Origin: Metallyticus violacea
Lineage: Eukaryota; Arthropoda; Insecta; Mantodea; Metallyticidae
Direction: 5' to 3'
Assembly (NCBI GenBank): GCA_030762175.1
Contig: CM060842.1
Coordinates: forward strand, 44,582,001 to 44,646,000
DNA length: 64,000 bases
The position numbers were made by a program, and so were the translations under genes. The notes under the pieces were generated by a model, which was not told the DNA's origin, ran no database searches, and saw nothing but the letters and a program-made list of their open reading frames with translations. Positions within the stretch are counted from its first letter, which is position 1. Every line of letters starts with the position of its first letter. Shown here piece by piece: positions 44,801 through 50,700 of the stretch.

Positions 44801-47630
44801 GAAGAAAAAAAGCCTATATAAATATATAGCAAATATGCTTGAATTATGAGTTATTATAATTAAAGATTATATTGGACTACAAAAATTATCTGTGGTCATA
44901 ATTTATTTCAGATTTATAATGCATTAACAGTGAGACAGTACATGGTAAAGTCAGAAAATAACAAAAGTGTTATACTACAGAACAAGTAGTATGCATAGTT
45001 CTCAGGGAGATGTGTGTGCCAAGGTTGCTAAGACATAAACTACGAAGCAGGAAGTCGGTGGTTTGAATCCTGCCAGCTCCCTGATTAAGGTTTTCTTTTC
45101 CCAGGGTTTCCACAGTCCTCATCAATGGCAAATATAGGAAAGGTAAACTTATGCCTGGAACACTTCCTTAAAGTAAACAAATGTTTTCATAATTTTTATT
45201 TCATCCCATGTATCATCAATATCTGATGCTTCAGTAGTAAAAATGAGTGTTAAAAGAGAGAGAAAAAAATAATTTGCTGTCACCTATTGAGTATCATGTT
45301 ATGTATCTTGGCTGCTGAGAAGACCATTGTGTATTGAGTGTCAAACATGACAGGTCAAATTAATTGTTGCACCAGATGGGTGTCTTGGTTCTGACATTGG
45401 AAATAAAAGAAAATTGTGTGGTTGCTTGGCAAATGCTTTTGGATTGTTATGAATTTGAAGTAGAAGCATTATGATAGCCTTTTCTGTGAATGTTGGGTGA
45501 GCATTGCAACCAGTAAACAAAGGCATAGCACTACAGGCTCCCAGAAAATATGAGTGCAGTCACTTGCAGGAATGCTGATGCCAGAGCTATTTGAGGGCAA
45601 TAAGTGGTAACTGTTTAAAATTATTTAGCCAAGGGCCAAGCTGTGCAAAGAGAAGATACTGTGACCTATCTCAGAACCCTTGAAGCCAAGTTATCCACAC
45701 TGGTGTCAGGGTCTGTTGCCCAAAAGTGTATGTTATCAGCAAGATAAGTGCCAGGTCTTACACAGCAAATGCCACAATAACGATAACATGAAACAATAAG
45801 TTATTCCACACACTTTGCAATGTGATTCTCATTCTTTTTTAGGCCAAATAAAGAGTTCTTGTGGGGTTGCAAGCTCACCTCTTTTCCCATCATCTAGTCT
45901 GTGGTGCATGATTGTATTGACAAATGAAGAGAGTTTTTTTTTTGTTTTTTTTTGTTTCTGGGTGTAAAGACTTACTTCCTTCTGATACAGATGCAGCAGA
46001 TTGAACTGCAGGGGAATTATGTTGAATTATAATCTGTATCTTCATTTTCTCAGTAAATCACAATTTTGTGTCACTTTTCCACTTATTTTCTGAGTGTACC
46101 CTGCAAACAAGCTTCAGATTAATTTTTCAATTTTTAATGTGGAAATCATTCATATTTCATTAATTTTGTTCCACTTGGACATGTTTCAAAGGCTGTGGCC
46201 TTCATCATCAGCATTGTTCTACTGTCAGCTTCCCAGCATGGTATTAAAATGTCACTCTTTAGATTTTACGAATTTAATGATGAGGTTACTGTTTATTGGA
46301 AGATCAAGATAACAAAATGATGCAAACAAAAGGGTTTGTGACACTAGTTCTACATATTATAAACAAATAAGTAGAGCAATAAGAGTGTGTAGTTGAACTC
46401 AATCGTACAGTAATGTTAATTATATGATTAGCTTCACTGTACAAGTTCCAATTAACATTTTAGTTAAATTTTTCTTTGTTTTTATTTACAAATGTTTTCC
46501 TGGCAGAATTTTGCTTTTTTTTCCAACAGCATTGGGACATTGCTTGTTGCTATTTTGCCTAATGGGAGTGCAATGAGATGCAAATAGTTTTCAAGAAAAT
46601 TTATTATATCTGCTCTCATAGTAGAAAAACAATTTTAATTTAAAGATATAAACAGATAAATGGATTTAAAGTAACAATCTTTAATTCAGTTGTATGAATA
46701 AAACATGGAAATCAACAACAAGCTCTTAAATCTTAGTAATGTTGGGTCCCTTTTTGTTAGCTGTGAATTTAATTTTATGAGAAATTTAAATTTAAATAAA
46801 GTGTGCTATTTGTTAATTGAAATTGGTGCTTAGAGTTGTGACTTGTAATGCCATGCCAGTGCCATGCTCAAATGGAAGTGTTTTTAAATTAATGACAGAG
46901 ATTTAGATTATTTTTTGTTTTTAATTTGTATTTTCCTTTCCAATATTAAACATTAATATTTGCTTGTCATGGGCTTTCAGCTGCATTATCATCATATTTG
47001 GGAAAGCTAAATGATTGGCAGTTACTGAAGTGAAGTATGAACCAAAGTGTCTCAGTTTTTAACCTGGAAAATCTGGTCACCTATATACTATATATAGGAA
47101 TATAGGAATTTTGGTTTGACATAATGGCATGATTGTTTCCATCATAAATATTTACCTACTATTGGTTTGCCACATGAAAATTGAATGAATTGAATGCTTC
47201 TATTTATTAGACTCTTATTATTTGAGGCTATAAAAATAGAGAAATAAGTGTTTCTCATGCTGGTTATATAAAGAATACCATGACATTCTTTATATAAATA
47301 ACAAACTTTTATTTTCTGCCTATGAGTCCAACACTAGTATATAGAATCAGTTGGTGGCAACTGTAAGAATAACTTTTATTTGTTTACCTAAGTGGTTTTA
47401 TAATAAAGTGAAATAACATTAATGATGTTGTAGGCTCCAGCAGTTCTAATGGAGAAACTGATGATGCAAGAAGTGCAAAGAGAAAGCGAGACCAAGAAAG
47501 AGAAAAAGAAGCATATGAGCGTCTGGCAGAAGACTTACCCACTGAAGAAGAGGATCATCTTGACGTACCTTTGGATGCTGAGGAAAGATTTCTGAAGGAA
47601 TATCTGACTCTGTTAGATCCATCACAATAA
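14698..47630 (+). CDS. NUB1-like NEDD8 ultimate buster 1 (11 coding exons)
   Basis: Joined exons: 14698-14826, 22810-23069, 26299-26416, 31089-31184, 32493-32650, 32759-32955, 36024-36185, 38782-38920, 42108-42324, 44496-44622, 47434-47630. They sum to 1800 bases with every junction in phase: 599 residues plus TAA. Vertebrate NUB1 is about 600-615 residues. Visible domains: N-terminal LWLPPF motif (about 25-30), ubiquitin-like domain (about 86-164), helical TPR-like middle (about 215-350), UBA domains near 366-405, 437-477 and 484-528, a basic KRKR stretch near 550 and an acidic C-terminus. NUB1 binds NEDD8 (and FAT10 in vertebrates) and delivers conjugates to the proteasome through its UBL and UBA domains; the family assignment is firm, the insect function inferred. 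All introns have GT-AG ends except intron 4 (GC-AG). Confidence 0.93.
14886..15640 (+). mobile_element. Repeat family D copy in intron 1
   Basis: Begins TTAGTTTAGTTATTAGAGCA and ATAGAATTTGTCATTGA, lacks the CAACTCAACC segment, and continues with GTCATTCATATATTCC, GGATTTACCATTGTTTATTA and TTTTGATGGCAGGAAATTGT. Diverged from 17006-19989; lies 60 bases after NUB1 exon 1. Confidence 0.65.
15800..16092 (-). mobile_element. SINE-B copy in intron 1
   Basis: Minus-strand copy with full head: plus-strand reading TGTTTAATGCCTGTTTCCTC (3' end), CTCCCTAGCATTGCCATTTA, and B-box complement GGATTCGAACCC at 16029-16040, ending CCCATGGCGG. The better preserved B-box suggests a younger copy. Confidence 0.87.
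16409..16699 (+). mobile_element. SINE-A copy with 12 bp target-site duplication
   Basis: Head GTCGGTTCTGGTGGTGCAGT at 16410, B-box-like GGTTCAAACCC, body, and tail AATAAAACAAATCAAATAAA. AGGAAAGTAATA flanks it at 16398-16409 and 16700-16711. A short internal deletion removes part of the GTACATTTACGGCACG region. Confidence 0.93.
17251..18882 (+). mobile_element. Tc1/mariner-superfamily transposon (DUF4817-associated type), decayed
   Basis: Terminal inverted repeats: GGGTGAATCC then TGACAAACTTTCACAA at the left; TTGTGAAAGCTTGTCA then GTTCACCC at the right; TA on each side. Plus-strand frames, broken by stops and frameshifts, give fragments typical of the insect transposases usually annotated with an N-terminal DUF4817 and a DDE domain: SSRRIARKINVSQAAVLRVL (helix-turn-helix) near 17820, EEAMFTRED near 18020 (first catalytic D replaced by E), LQHVLPHFLEDA near 18225 and WGHMKSLVCVTPVE near 18350. 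Inactive. Confidence 0.8.
19035..19324 (-). mobile_element. SINE-A copy nested in family D
   Basis: Well preserved minus-strand copy: tail side GATTGGTTTATTTATG, body, B-box complement GATTCGAACCC, head ending ACCACCAGGACCGAC. CTTTTAGGGTAGA precedes it and CTTTTAGGTAGA follows, a near-perfect duplication of family D sequence. Confidence 0.93.
20000..20735. other. Intron 1 sequence, nothing identified
   Basis: A 109-codon frame at 20018-20347 has no recognisable motif and lies inside the intron; probably chance. Confidence 0.35.
20980..21178 (-). mobile_element. SINE-B copy inserted in a Penelope-like element
   Basis: 3'-truncated: begins at the GGGAAAGGATT region, then the complement of the CTGAGGTTTTTTCCAGG body, B-box complement GGAATAGAACCC and the head up to CCACCCATGACAG. 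It sits exactly where the PLE reading AATAATTTTG should continue, so it post-dates that insertion. Confidence 0.85.
21200..21260 (+). ncRNA. Hammerhead-ribozyme-like motif, intact core
   Basis: CTGATGA at 21215-21221, one T, helix II GCGAACA/TGTTCGT (seven pairs, loop AAG), GAAAC at 21240-21244, TA, GTT at 21247-21249, then CACATATTATAAACAAG. AACTAGTT at helix III is palindromic. Helix II shares no sequence with the 46.2 kb or 6.6 kb copies but pairs fully, which argues for RNA-level constraint. Confidence 0.62.
21350..22809. other. Intron 1, 3' part; nothing identified
   Basis: AT-rich sequence without recognised repeats, ending in the acceptor GTGTTTCAG at 22809. Confidence 0.4.
22810..23069 (+). 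CDS. NUB1 exon 2 (residues 44-129)
   Basis: Acceptor TTTCAG and donor AACAG|GTGAGTG. The peptide starts RLSRTYSASLGIAAES and contains the family motif TGIATIKVRIP (human TGIATIEVFLP), then the first half of the ubiquitin-like domain, SLQIKLSSTIEEVYKNVAEQ. The frame is open 96 bases further upstream, but phase and homology both favour this acceptor over the TAATAG at 22784-22789. Ends with two bases of a split arginine codon. Confidence 0.9.
23075..25075. other. Intron 2, nothing identified
   Basis: No repeat family shared with the rest of the window except short AT-rich similarity. No secondary gene seen. Confidence 0.4.
25076..25200. mobile_element. 125 bp near-perfect palindromic MITE
   Basis: Left arm ATTATAAATGAGTTCTTGGG ... 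CAGTGAATCTACCA and right arm TGGTAGATTCACTG ... CCCGAGAATTCATTTATAAT are inverted copies of about 52 bases around a 20-base centre. The plus strand carries CCCAGGTAAGAC, a consensus-like 5' splice donor, within an intron of NUB1. Confidence 0.85.
25387..25396. repeat. Poly-G run
   Basis: About ten consecutive G in AT-rich surroundings; likely variable in length. Confidence 0.8.
26299..26416 (+). CDS. NUB1 exon 3 (residues 130-169)
   Basis: Acceptor ATTCATAG, donor CTTCAG|GTAAGT. Second half of the ubiquitin-like domain: LKLIWSGKVLDLHSTLETYG then VKNGSQIMAVLLQSTTELQ, matching human KIVINKKQLQLGKTLEEQG and VAHNVKAMVLEL. Completes the split R130 and ends phase 0. Confidence 0.92.
26912..27163 (+). 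mobile_element. SINE-A copy, old and diverged
   Basis: Degraded head (CAGTCCTGATGGTAACCATG; B-box lost), body GGATTTTTTTCAGGATGAAA, GGAAAGTAAAGCCATGGGTC, and end GTTAAAGAGCATCCGTGAAT plus tail AAATAAATAAAAAG. In NUB1 intron 3. Confidence 0.85.
28031..28167. repeat. Hairpin-forming foldback repeat
   Basis: ACCTGAAAAGAGAATATTTC ... TTTTGTATCCTGCAC (left) and GTGCAGGATACAAAA ... GAAATATTCATTTTCAGT (right) are inverted arms of about 55 bases around a 28-base centre. Probably a MITE; no family match elsewhere in the window. Confidence 0.75.
28255..28378 (-). mobile_element. Penelope-like terminal arm with ribozyme remnant
   Basis: The minus strand reads ... GTCTTTGAAACCGTTACACT, then ACACAAGTAAGTGAAACAAT and AAGAGTGTTTAG, the group 1 arm. 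The CTGATGA half is lost at the junction with the SINE-B that starts at 28379. Confidence 0.5.
28379..28627 (+). mobile_element. SINE-B copy, 5'-truncated
   Basis: Begins within the head at GAGTGAGTGGGAGGTCTGGG (B-box-like GGGTTTGACTG), lacks the PuPy-rich link, then TCCTCATAAGTTGTAAATG, GGGGAGGTACCCTAAACTTA, CCACTGCCTGTGGTGGTGCC, GGGTGTTAAACAGTAGTAAA and an A tail. Confidence 0.85.
29335..29830 (-). mobile_element. Penelope-like element fragment, GIY-YIG region
   Basis: Minus-strand translation, with frameshifts, gives KVGIYQISCEDYN (GIY half, near 29710), NQRTLQE and HKKEPKLLKTA, then a degraded hammerhead (CTGATGC at 29372-29366, GAAAT). Together with the plus-strand fragment at 29895-30440 it forms an inverted pair. 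Confidence 0.65.
29895..30440 (+). mobile_element. Penelope-like fragment with internal tandem duplication
   Basis: Plus-strand reading YIRKMKRYLEI, TKEHFTNI, FWSKNHGIKKEPKLLQTAVI is the YIG half and downstream part of the GIY-YIG domain. A segment of about 165 bases is present twice (29899-30062 and 30108-30268), both copies diverged, so the duplication is old. Confidence 0.65.
31089..31184 (+). CDS. NUB1 exon 4 (residues 170-201), GC donor
   Basis: Acceptor ATTACAG; 32 codons, AMEERYQNLETTREDASFLA then NRSNDENDYYLQ. The best continuation, YYLQ|VADQSG, aligns without a gap to human PYLDIANQTG, which requires the exon to end at TTACAG with donor GCTAGT. The alternative is a GT donor six bases downstream (GCTA|GTAGCA region) with an acceptor four bases later; this is in frame but aligns less well. 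Confidence 0.75.
31528..32356 (-). mobile_element. Mariner-like element relic in NUB1 intron 4
   Basis: Terminal inverted repeats TGAGGGGTGTTCAATGAAGA (left) and, on the minus strand, CAAGGCTTGTTCAATAAAGA (right), each flanked by TA (31526-31527, 32357-32358). Minus-strand frames retain decayed C-terminal transposase patterns (FLVKKIISTVPHLP, then RCDKCIAVNGDYIEGG near 31610). About 830 bases, internally deleted and broken. Confidence 0.75.
32493..32650 (+). CDS. NUB1 exon 5 (residues 202-253)
   Basis: Acceptor TTATTGTCAG, donor TTTGG|GTAAGG. Reads VADQSGNTLKLPDHEKKALV and AMTLHEKGRAAIKKEDY, LLLDADKEF; human has IPPSERKALMLAMGYHEKGR and CLLDADKYF. Start of the helical TPR-like middle domain. 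Ends with two bases of the split G254. Confidence 0.93.
32759..32955 (+). CDS. NUB1 exon 6 (residues 254-319)
   Basis: Separated from exon 5 by a 108-base intron, the only short intron in the gene. Reads LLKAVDNYALLNLDIAWCYL ... QSYGANLERLLAIKG, matching human LLDTVDNYAVLQLDIVWCYF and CYGENHQRLVHIKG. Ends with the first base of the split G320 at AACTG|GTACTC. Confidence 0.93.
33738..33790 (-). ncRNA. Hammerhead-ribozyme-like motif
   Basis: Minus strand: CTGATGA (33780-33774), helix II GAGAACA with partner TGTTCTG, GAAAC (33755-33751), CA, GTT then C. The core is intact except for one weakened helix II pair. It sits immediately downstream of the PLE open reading frame, the position expected for PLE hammerheads. 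Confidence 0.57.
34680..34740 (+). ncRNA. Degenerate hammerhead-like motif
   Basis: CTAATGA (one core change from CTGATGA) at 34689-34695, helix II partly decayed (GAAAAGAAAATGTTCTC), GAAAC at 34717-34721, TG, GTT, CTGTATATTATGACAAGTAA. Inverted partner of the motif at 33738-33790; probably inactive. Confidence 0.42.
35806..35856. repeat. (ATA/TAA)n microsatellite
   Basis: About 50 bases of ATA repeat in NUB1 intron 6, followed by a short CA/CT-rich tract at 35882-35910. Confidence 0.93.
36024..36185 (+). CDS. NUB1 exon 7 (residues 320-373)
   Basis: Acceptor TTGTTTTTAG, donor AACTAG|GTAATT. Reads KEAALFMRLHLLQAIVLFHQ and AALLKRAEYELAALKVDDQS, matching human KVLFLRLYLLQGIRNYHSGN. Ends at the start of UBA1 (LSTLLELG). 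Confidence 0.92.
37290..38170 (-). mobile_element. Penelope-like element, GIY-YIG nuclease remnant
   Basis: Minus-strand reading IPLTEIEYKMEYQHIIKTAI (post-RT linker), FKEHRIMLAPKNKYNIKNLV, SGIYEIKCVDCEQSYIGK (both GIY and YIG motifs visible, near 37835-37780), RKEHFRNI, IAAHLWNKNHEIKPEI. Broken by frameshifts and stops. It ends in a decayed hammerhead (CTGGTGA at 37431-37425; AAAAC in place of GAAAC; ACTAGTCCTAAG) and an arm GTAAGTGGAGTTAGTGTTAA. In intron 7, antisense to NUB1. Confidence 0.83.
38782..38920 (+). CDS. NUB1 exon 8 (residues 374-419)
   Basis: Acceptor TTTTAAAACAG, donor CAACAG|GTATGT. UBA1: YTPAEARLGLRAAHGNLDTA then VGYITHRREEQAETRHKEA; human FTAQEARLGLRACDGNVDHA. The highly charged tail is probably helical. 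Ends with two bases of split R420. Confidence 0.94.
39470..39725. mobile_element. Inverted pair of Penelope-like arms
   Basis: Left arm (minus): group 1 segment TGAAGCTAATCATATAATTA with TTGAACTACACAC; right arm (plus): AACAAGTAAGTGGAGCCAAT, AAGAGTGTGTAGTTCTACTC, AATCATATAATGG. Between them lies the palindrome GCAGACAATTGTCTGC followed by GAAA, which looks like helix II and the GAAA box of a decayed hammerhead. In intron 8. Confidence 0.6.
40344..40618 (-). mobile_element. SINE-A copy, 5'-truncated, 10 bp duplication
   Basis: Tail side TGATTGATTTTGATTGATTT, body, then the head stops at ACCAGGCAAGT. ACTTCAGTCT flanks it (40334-40343 and 40619-40628). Truncation inside the tRNA-like head removes the A-box; compare 42418-42686, truncated at nearly the same place. 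Confidence 0.88.
40779..41951 (+). mobile_element. Mariner-like element relic
   Basis: The left end CTATTCAATAAGTTCATGCA and the minus-strand right end CTGTTCAAGAAGTTCATGCA are inverted repeats. Plus-strand fragments: GKVIVAIFWDCHGVILIDFL near 41470, HPPYSPDL-type remnant near 41700, LAEKKFASNEEVVAKM near 41750. All frames are broken. In NUB1 intron 8, sense. Confidence 0.75.
42108..42324 (+). CDS. NUB1 exon 9 (residues 420-492)
   Basis: Acceptor GTACCTTGCAG, donor CAACAG|GTAAGC. Reads EQRKLGRCADGKQWVKPEFV, then UBA2 KMLEQMGYSKEIACAALRQS, then LLSLDPKEITDELVQQ leading into UBA3. The acceptor was chosen because it completes R420 and keeps the frame; the open frame alone would allow a later start. 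Confidence 0.9.
42418..42686 (-). mobile_element. SINE-A copy, 5'-truncated, 11 bp duplication
   Basis: TTGATTGATTGGTTTATTTA tail side, nearly consensus body, B-box complement GGGTTCGAACCC, truncated at GGAGGCCAGTATGG. ATGACAAACTA flanks it (42407-42417 and 42687-42697). Good preservation suggests a young insertion, only about 90 bases after NUB1 exon 9. Confidence 0.93.
42752..44425 (+). mobile_element. Tc1/mariner-superfamily transposon (DUF4817-associated type), second copy
   Basis: Same family as 17251-18882: left TIR ATGGTGAATCTGACAAACTT, right TIR AAAGTTTCTCGGTAGAGTTC plus GGATTCAACC. Plus-strand remnants: NVSQATVLRIL near 43375, YADEAMFIREDMF near 43515 (first catalytic D kept), LQHVLPHFLEDVPLIICRQM and FQHDGMPAHFAVNIREYL near 43720-43830 (second D kept), WGHMKSLVYVTPV near 43915; the third D region is destroyed. 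Two kilobases of intron 9 are largely this element. Confidence 0.82.
44496..44622 (+). CDS. NUB1 exon 10 (residues 493-534)
   Basis: Acceptor TGTCTTTAAG (AAG rather than CAG), donor AAGTG|GTAAGT. UBA3: VVAVGFDPRMAHSALKKHDG then DVVKALEELVASGGIIECL, matching human YMGFDALVAEAALRVFRGNV. Ends with the first base of split G535. Confidence 0.93.
45005..45262 (+). mobile_element. SINE-B copy
   Basis: Head with B-box-like GGTTTGAATCC (45059-45069), CCTGCCAGCTCCCTGATTAA, body, and 3' end ATTTCATCCCATGTATCATC, GATGCTTCAGTAGTAAAAA, TGAGTGTTAAA. In intron 10. Confidence 0.83.
46120..46480. mobile_element. Composite of two Penelope-like ends
   Basis: 46120-46316 (minus strand) is the same family as 2870-3085 and 6522-6840 and carries an intact hammerhead core. 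At 46317 it is joined to a plus-strand group 1 end (GATGCAAAC ... ACTAGTTCTACATATTATAA, ATAAGTAGAGCAATAAGAGT), whose own hammerhead is decayed (GACAC for GAAAC). In intron 10. Confidence 0.62.
46168..46222 (-). ncRNA. Hammerhead-ribozyme-like motif, best copy
   Basis: Minus strand: CTGATGA (46211-46205), one T, helix II GAAGGC/GCCTTT (six pairs, loop CACA), GAAAC (46187-46183), AT, GTC (46180-46178), C. Every core position matches the hammerhead consensus apart from the family-wide extra T. ACATGT is palindromic. Helix I begins with G-C and T-A pairs and is then interrupted. Confidence 0.65.
47434..47630 (+). CDS. NUB1 exon 11, last coding exon (residues 535-599)
   Basis: Acceptor GATGTTGTAG. 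Reads SSSSNGETDDARSAKRKRDQ (basic, nuclear-localisation-like), then EAYERLAEDLPTEEEDHLDV and ERFLKEYLTLLDPSQ, TAA at 47628-47630. Human NUB1 ends similarly (ILEDIPEHEEDYLDSTLEDE, IIIAEYLSYV). Confidence 0.93.
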
Positions 47631-48185
47631 CATCACCTTTTGATCTGGTGTGAAACCAGTATTACCAGTAAATATGCAGAGAGAAACATATATATATATA
47701 TATATATATATATTGATAACTTAAGAAATAATATACTTTAAATTATGAACCTAACAGAAGCAGCTTTAAAGGGGAGTAGTAAGCCATAGTTTTTAACAAA
47801 TGCCAGTAGGAATTACCTTTTGCTAATTTGCATGTCTTGAAATCTCCATGAACATGCAGTCCATTAGAAATCAAAACAAATTTTTTGAAAACATATAATT
47901 CACTTTTACACTGAGCTAATATAGCACAAGCATACATATACAAGACTATTAAACAGAATGTTTCAGATATTAATATTTGCTTGAAACATCATCAGTACCA
48001 GAAATGAGTCTATTCTTACACTCCTGGGAGCTGAATGTTTAGTTAAGATGTTATAGAAGGTGATTATTATTTATTTTGTTAACATTTAAATACAGTTTGA
48101 AGAGGATTTCTTGTTTGTTATAATGTCTGCAAAATTTGTTAAATAAATATTGTGACAATAAAATTTTCATACAGCTTGTTTCAGT
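47631..48185 (+). terminator. NUB1 3' UTR and polyadenylation signals
   Basis: After the stop: a (TA)n run at about 47688-47713, then two AATAAA hexamers at 48142-48147 and 48157-48162, followed by T/GT-rich sequence (CAGCTTGTTTCAGTAGTT). This is the likely transcript end. Confidence 0.6.
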
Positions 48186-48189
48186 AGTT

Positions 48190-49700
48190 ATATGCTTGCT
48201 CAACTTTGAAATTTGAATGATTTATCTAGGTGCTTGATGAAGTTTGTCTTTAATTTTTTTTTTCAAATACATTTTTTCATCCTGTTGATTTCTATATGAA
48301 CAAGTAAAAAAGTCATGTATTACTACCTTTTGCAATATGCAGTACCGGGAAATGAAGTACTGATACACATGCATGCACGAGCGAACACACACAGAGTATA
48401 TACATGCATATACAGTAAAATCCCTCTTTTACACTTTTCAAGGGACTAAAATAATTAGGAAAATGTAAATTATAGGAAATTACTTTTACATGTACTGGGT
48501 AATCAAATTTATTTTGATTTTACTCTGAGTCATTTGAAATGAATGATGCCACTATAGTGAAGTGAGTTTCTACCACCCCCAAATTTTCTGGTTCTGAGAA
48601 TTTGCTGTGGAGGACGAAAGTGTACCTTGGAAAGAGAAGAAGCTTTATATTGTCATGTCATAGTTAAGTCAGTTTGTTCACAAAATGTAGTTGTGTTAGT
48701 TCTTTAATCACTCACTAGGTTGCACAGTATTTGTGCTTTTGGAGCTGGTACCCTTTCACCACCCCTTCAAGACAAAGTGTGCTGACTAGCAGTTATGTCA
48801 TCCATTAAACTCACTTGCAGTAAATCTGAATGAATATATACTAGAGGGTGAATGATCCTTCATGCAACCAACTGGTTTTGCAGCATGTGGCTGGCTGCTG
48901 TGTCTGCGGTGTGCTACTTGCACAAGATTTCAACTCACACTGAAGCTTTGTGCAGCAGTGGGAAAATATACTCCCCACCTCTGCTCACATAGCGCTGCCC
49001 GCCGGTCCTGCAGTTGCATCAAGCATTGCTCATCCTCTAGTTTACAGAACACCAATAAACCCTTGTTATAAATAACACTTGCGTGTAATTTGTAATTGTT
49101 GGATAACTGTAAGTCTGATGCATAAGAATGCACTGTACTTCTTATTTTTCCACACAAATGTCTAGTTTGCTTGTACTACTTCTGATGAATCATTTATATT
49201 TTTTTTATGTTCATATTTGGTGTCATAATTTTTATATCTCCATCTGCAGTAGAAATATATCTTTTTATTACATATATTGCGGTAGTGACAGCTTCTCTAT
49301 TAGGCAGAGTATTGTCATACGAGTCACTTTCATTTCCTTCACTTTCATCATCTGCTTGATGATGAATCTACCATATCTTCCACAGACACACTGTCAACTG
49401 TGATGCTTTATCATTGAGCAGATAATGGATTTTAAGGTTGCAAAAGGTAAAGAAAAGTTCTGAAAATTTATAGTAAAAGGTTGATAAAACCAGTTACATT
49501 AACATACTTTATTCAACACTGTAGCAAAAAAATAAAGTGACCTGGGTTTCAACCATTTGTACACTGGATTATGCACATTTTCTATGTTTTGAATGCAAGT
49601 CACTGGCGCTTTGAGCTCAGGAGATTCTTATATATGGAGAAACTCTCTCCGACATTTACTGAAAACAATGGAACATAATTTGTAAACATACAGATAGGGA
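48190..49700. other. Intergenic; possible pogo/Tigger-like remnants
   Basis: ACAGTAAAATCCCTCTTTTA at 48412-48431 resembles terminal repeats of pogo/Tigger elements. An acidic minus-strand stretch near 49300-49370 (DDESEGNESDSYDN in translation) would fit a Tigger-type transposase tail. No matching second terminus was found, so this stays tentative. Confidence 0.3.
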
Positions 49701-49704
49701 GTTA

Positions 49705-49763
49705 TGAACCACCTGTGGTGCCTCAGTAGTAAAAATGGGTGTTAAACACTATTAAAAAAAAAT
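49705..49763 (+). mobile_element. SINE-B 3' end fragment
   Basis: ACCACCTGTGGTGCCTCAGT, AGTAAAAATGGGTGTTAAAC, ACTATT and an A tail. Only the last 60 bases of the element, nearly consensus. Confidence 0.85.
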
Positions 49764-50196
49764 AAAGAGTTTGTGGAAGCAGCAAAAACTTTCATAACTG
49801 GATTGTTTCTTGAAATGAGTTCAAGTATGGCTTAGGCAAATTTGCAAAATTGTCCCTCACAATTGTTCACTTCTTCCACTGTTCCTCTTTATCCATACCT
49901 TCTTGTAAATTCTAAATCACATCAGACACTGCGAAAATTTCCAACTCTAGATCTTTGTTGTTGAGCAGTGATTAGGCACTGATGGTTGTTGTCTGTATGG
50001 AATCTAAAGCTCATGTAAAGTGTAACTTTTTCTAAGTTTTCATACAAGAAAATTGTGCATCTTATCCAAGTATCCTACCTGATTATGGCAGGGGATTATG
50101 GTAGCTAGAGTCCAATAACTTCTTGGTACAAAAGCTGACCATTTGGGACCTTTACAAGAATTTTCTTCAGAGCAACAATGAAGTCATTTACTTTAC

Positions 50197-50700
50197 TGCA
50201 GTGGTTTCCAAACTTCTTGCATGCATGACCCCCGGTTTAAGAATAAAATTATTAGCAACTCCTCCATTCACTTCACTGCCTTAATAATAATTAATTTGCA
50301 ATTTAGTGCTCAACCTTCAGCAGTGACATCTATTCAATCACAATAGCTAGTTTTGTACTGCTGTATAACTGGTCAAAATAATCATAATGCAACAGCTAGT
50401 TAAACATTCTTAATAAGAACAGATGTGAGAATGGATAAGTTCTTAAATAAAAGTACACTCCCCATATCCACTGCAACCCCCCAGATGTCTGACACACAGT
50501 TCAAGAACAACTCCCCGATTCTTTCACGAACATGGTGTAGTTCTTGTGCAATACTTGTCACATAATTGAGGTTGGGGTACATGACCTTCAGTTGTTGGAA
50601 AGCTGAAAGCATGTAGCATGCTTAATCAGTCACCACAAGCCTAACTTTTACCTTCTAGAATTGGTACATCATAAAGAGCTTGGGTTTCCCCCTTTCACCA
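50197..50700 (-). pseudogene. hAT transposase fragment
   Basis: CAGTGGTTTCCAAACTTCTT at 50200 resembles a hAT terminal repeat (CAGxGGTT). The minus-strand frame around 50400-50690 reads GKVKVRLVVTD, ACYMLSAFQQLKVMYPNLNY and VTSIAQELHHVRERIGELF, which follows the hAT pattern of a D-containing motif, a Y-M-x-KA helix, the PNLxHVTCxAHGLHRVAE segment and onward. Key C and H residues are lost (TSIAQE for TCxAHG). Right terminus not found. Confidence 0.55.
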
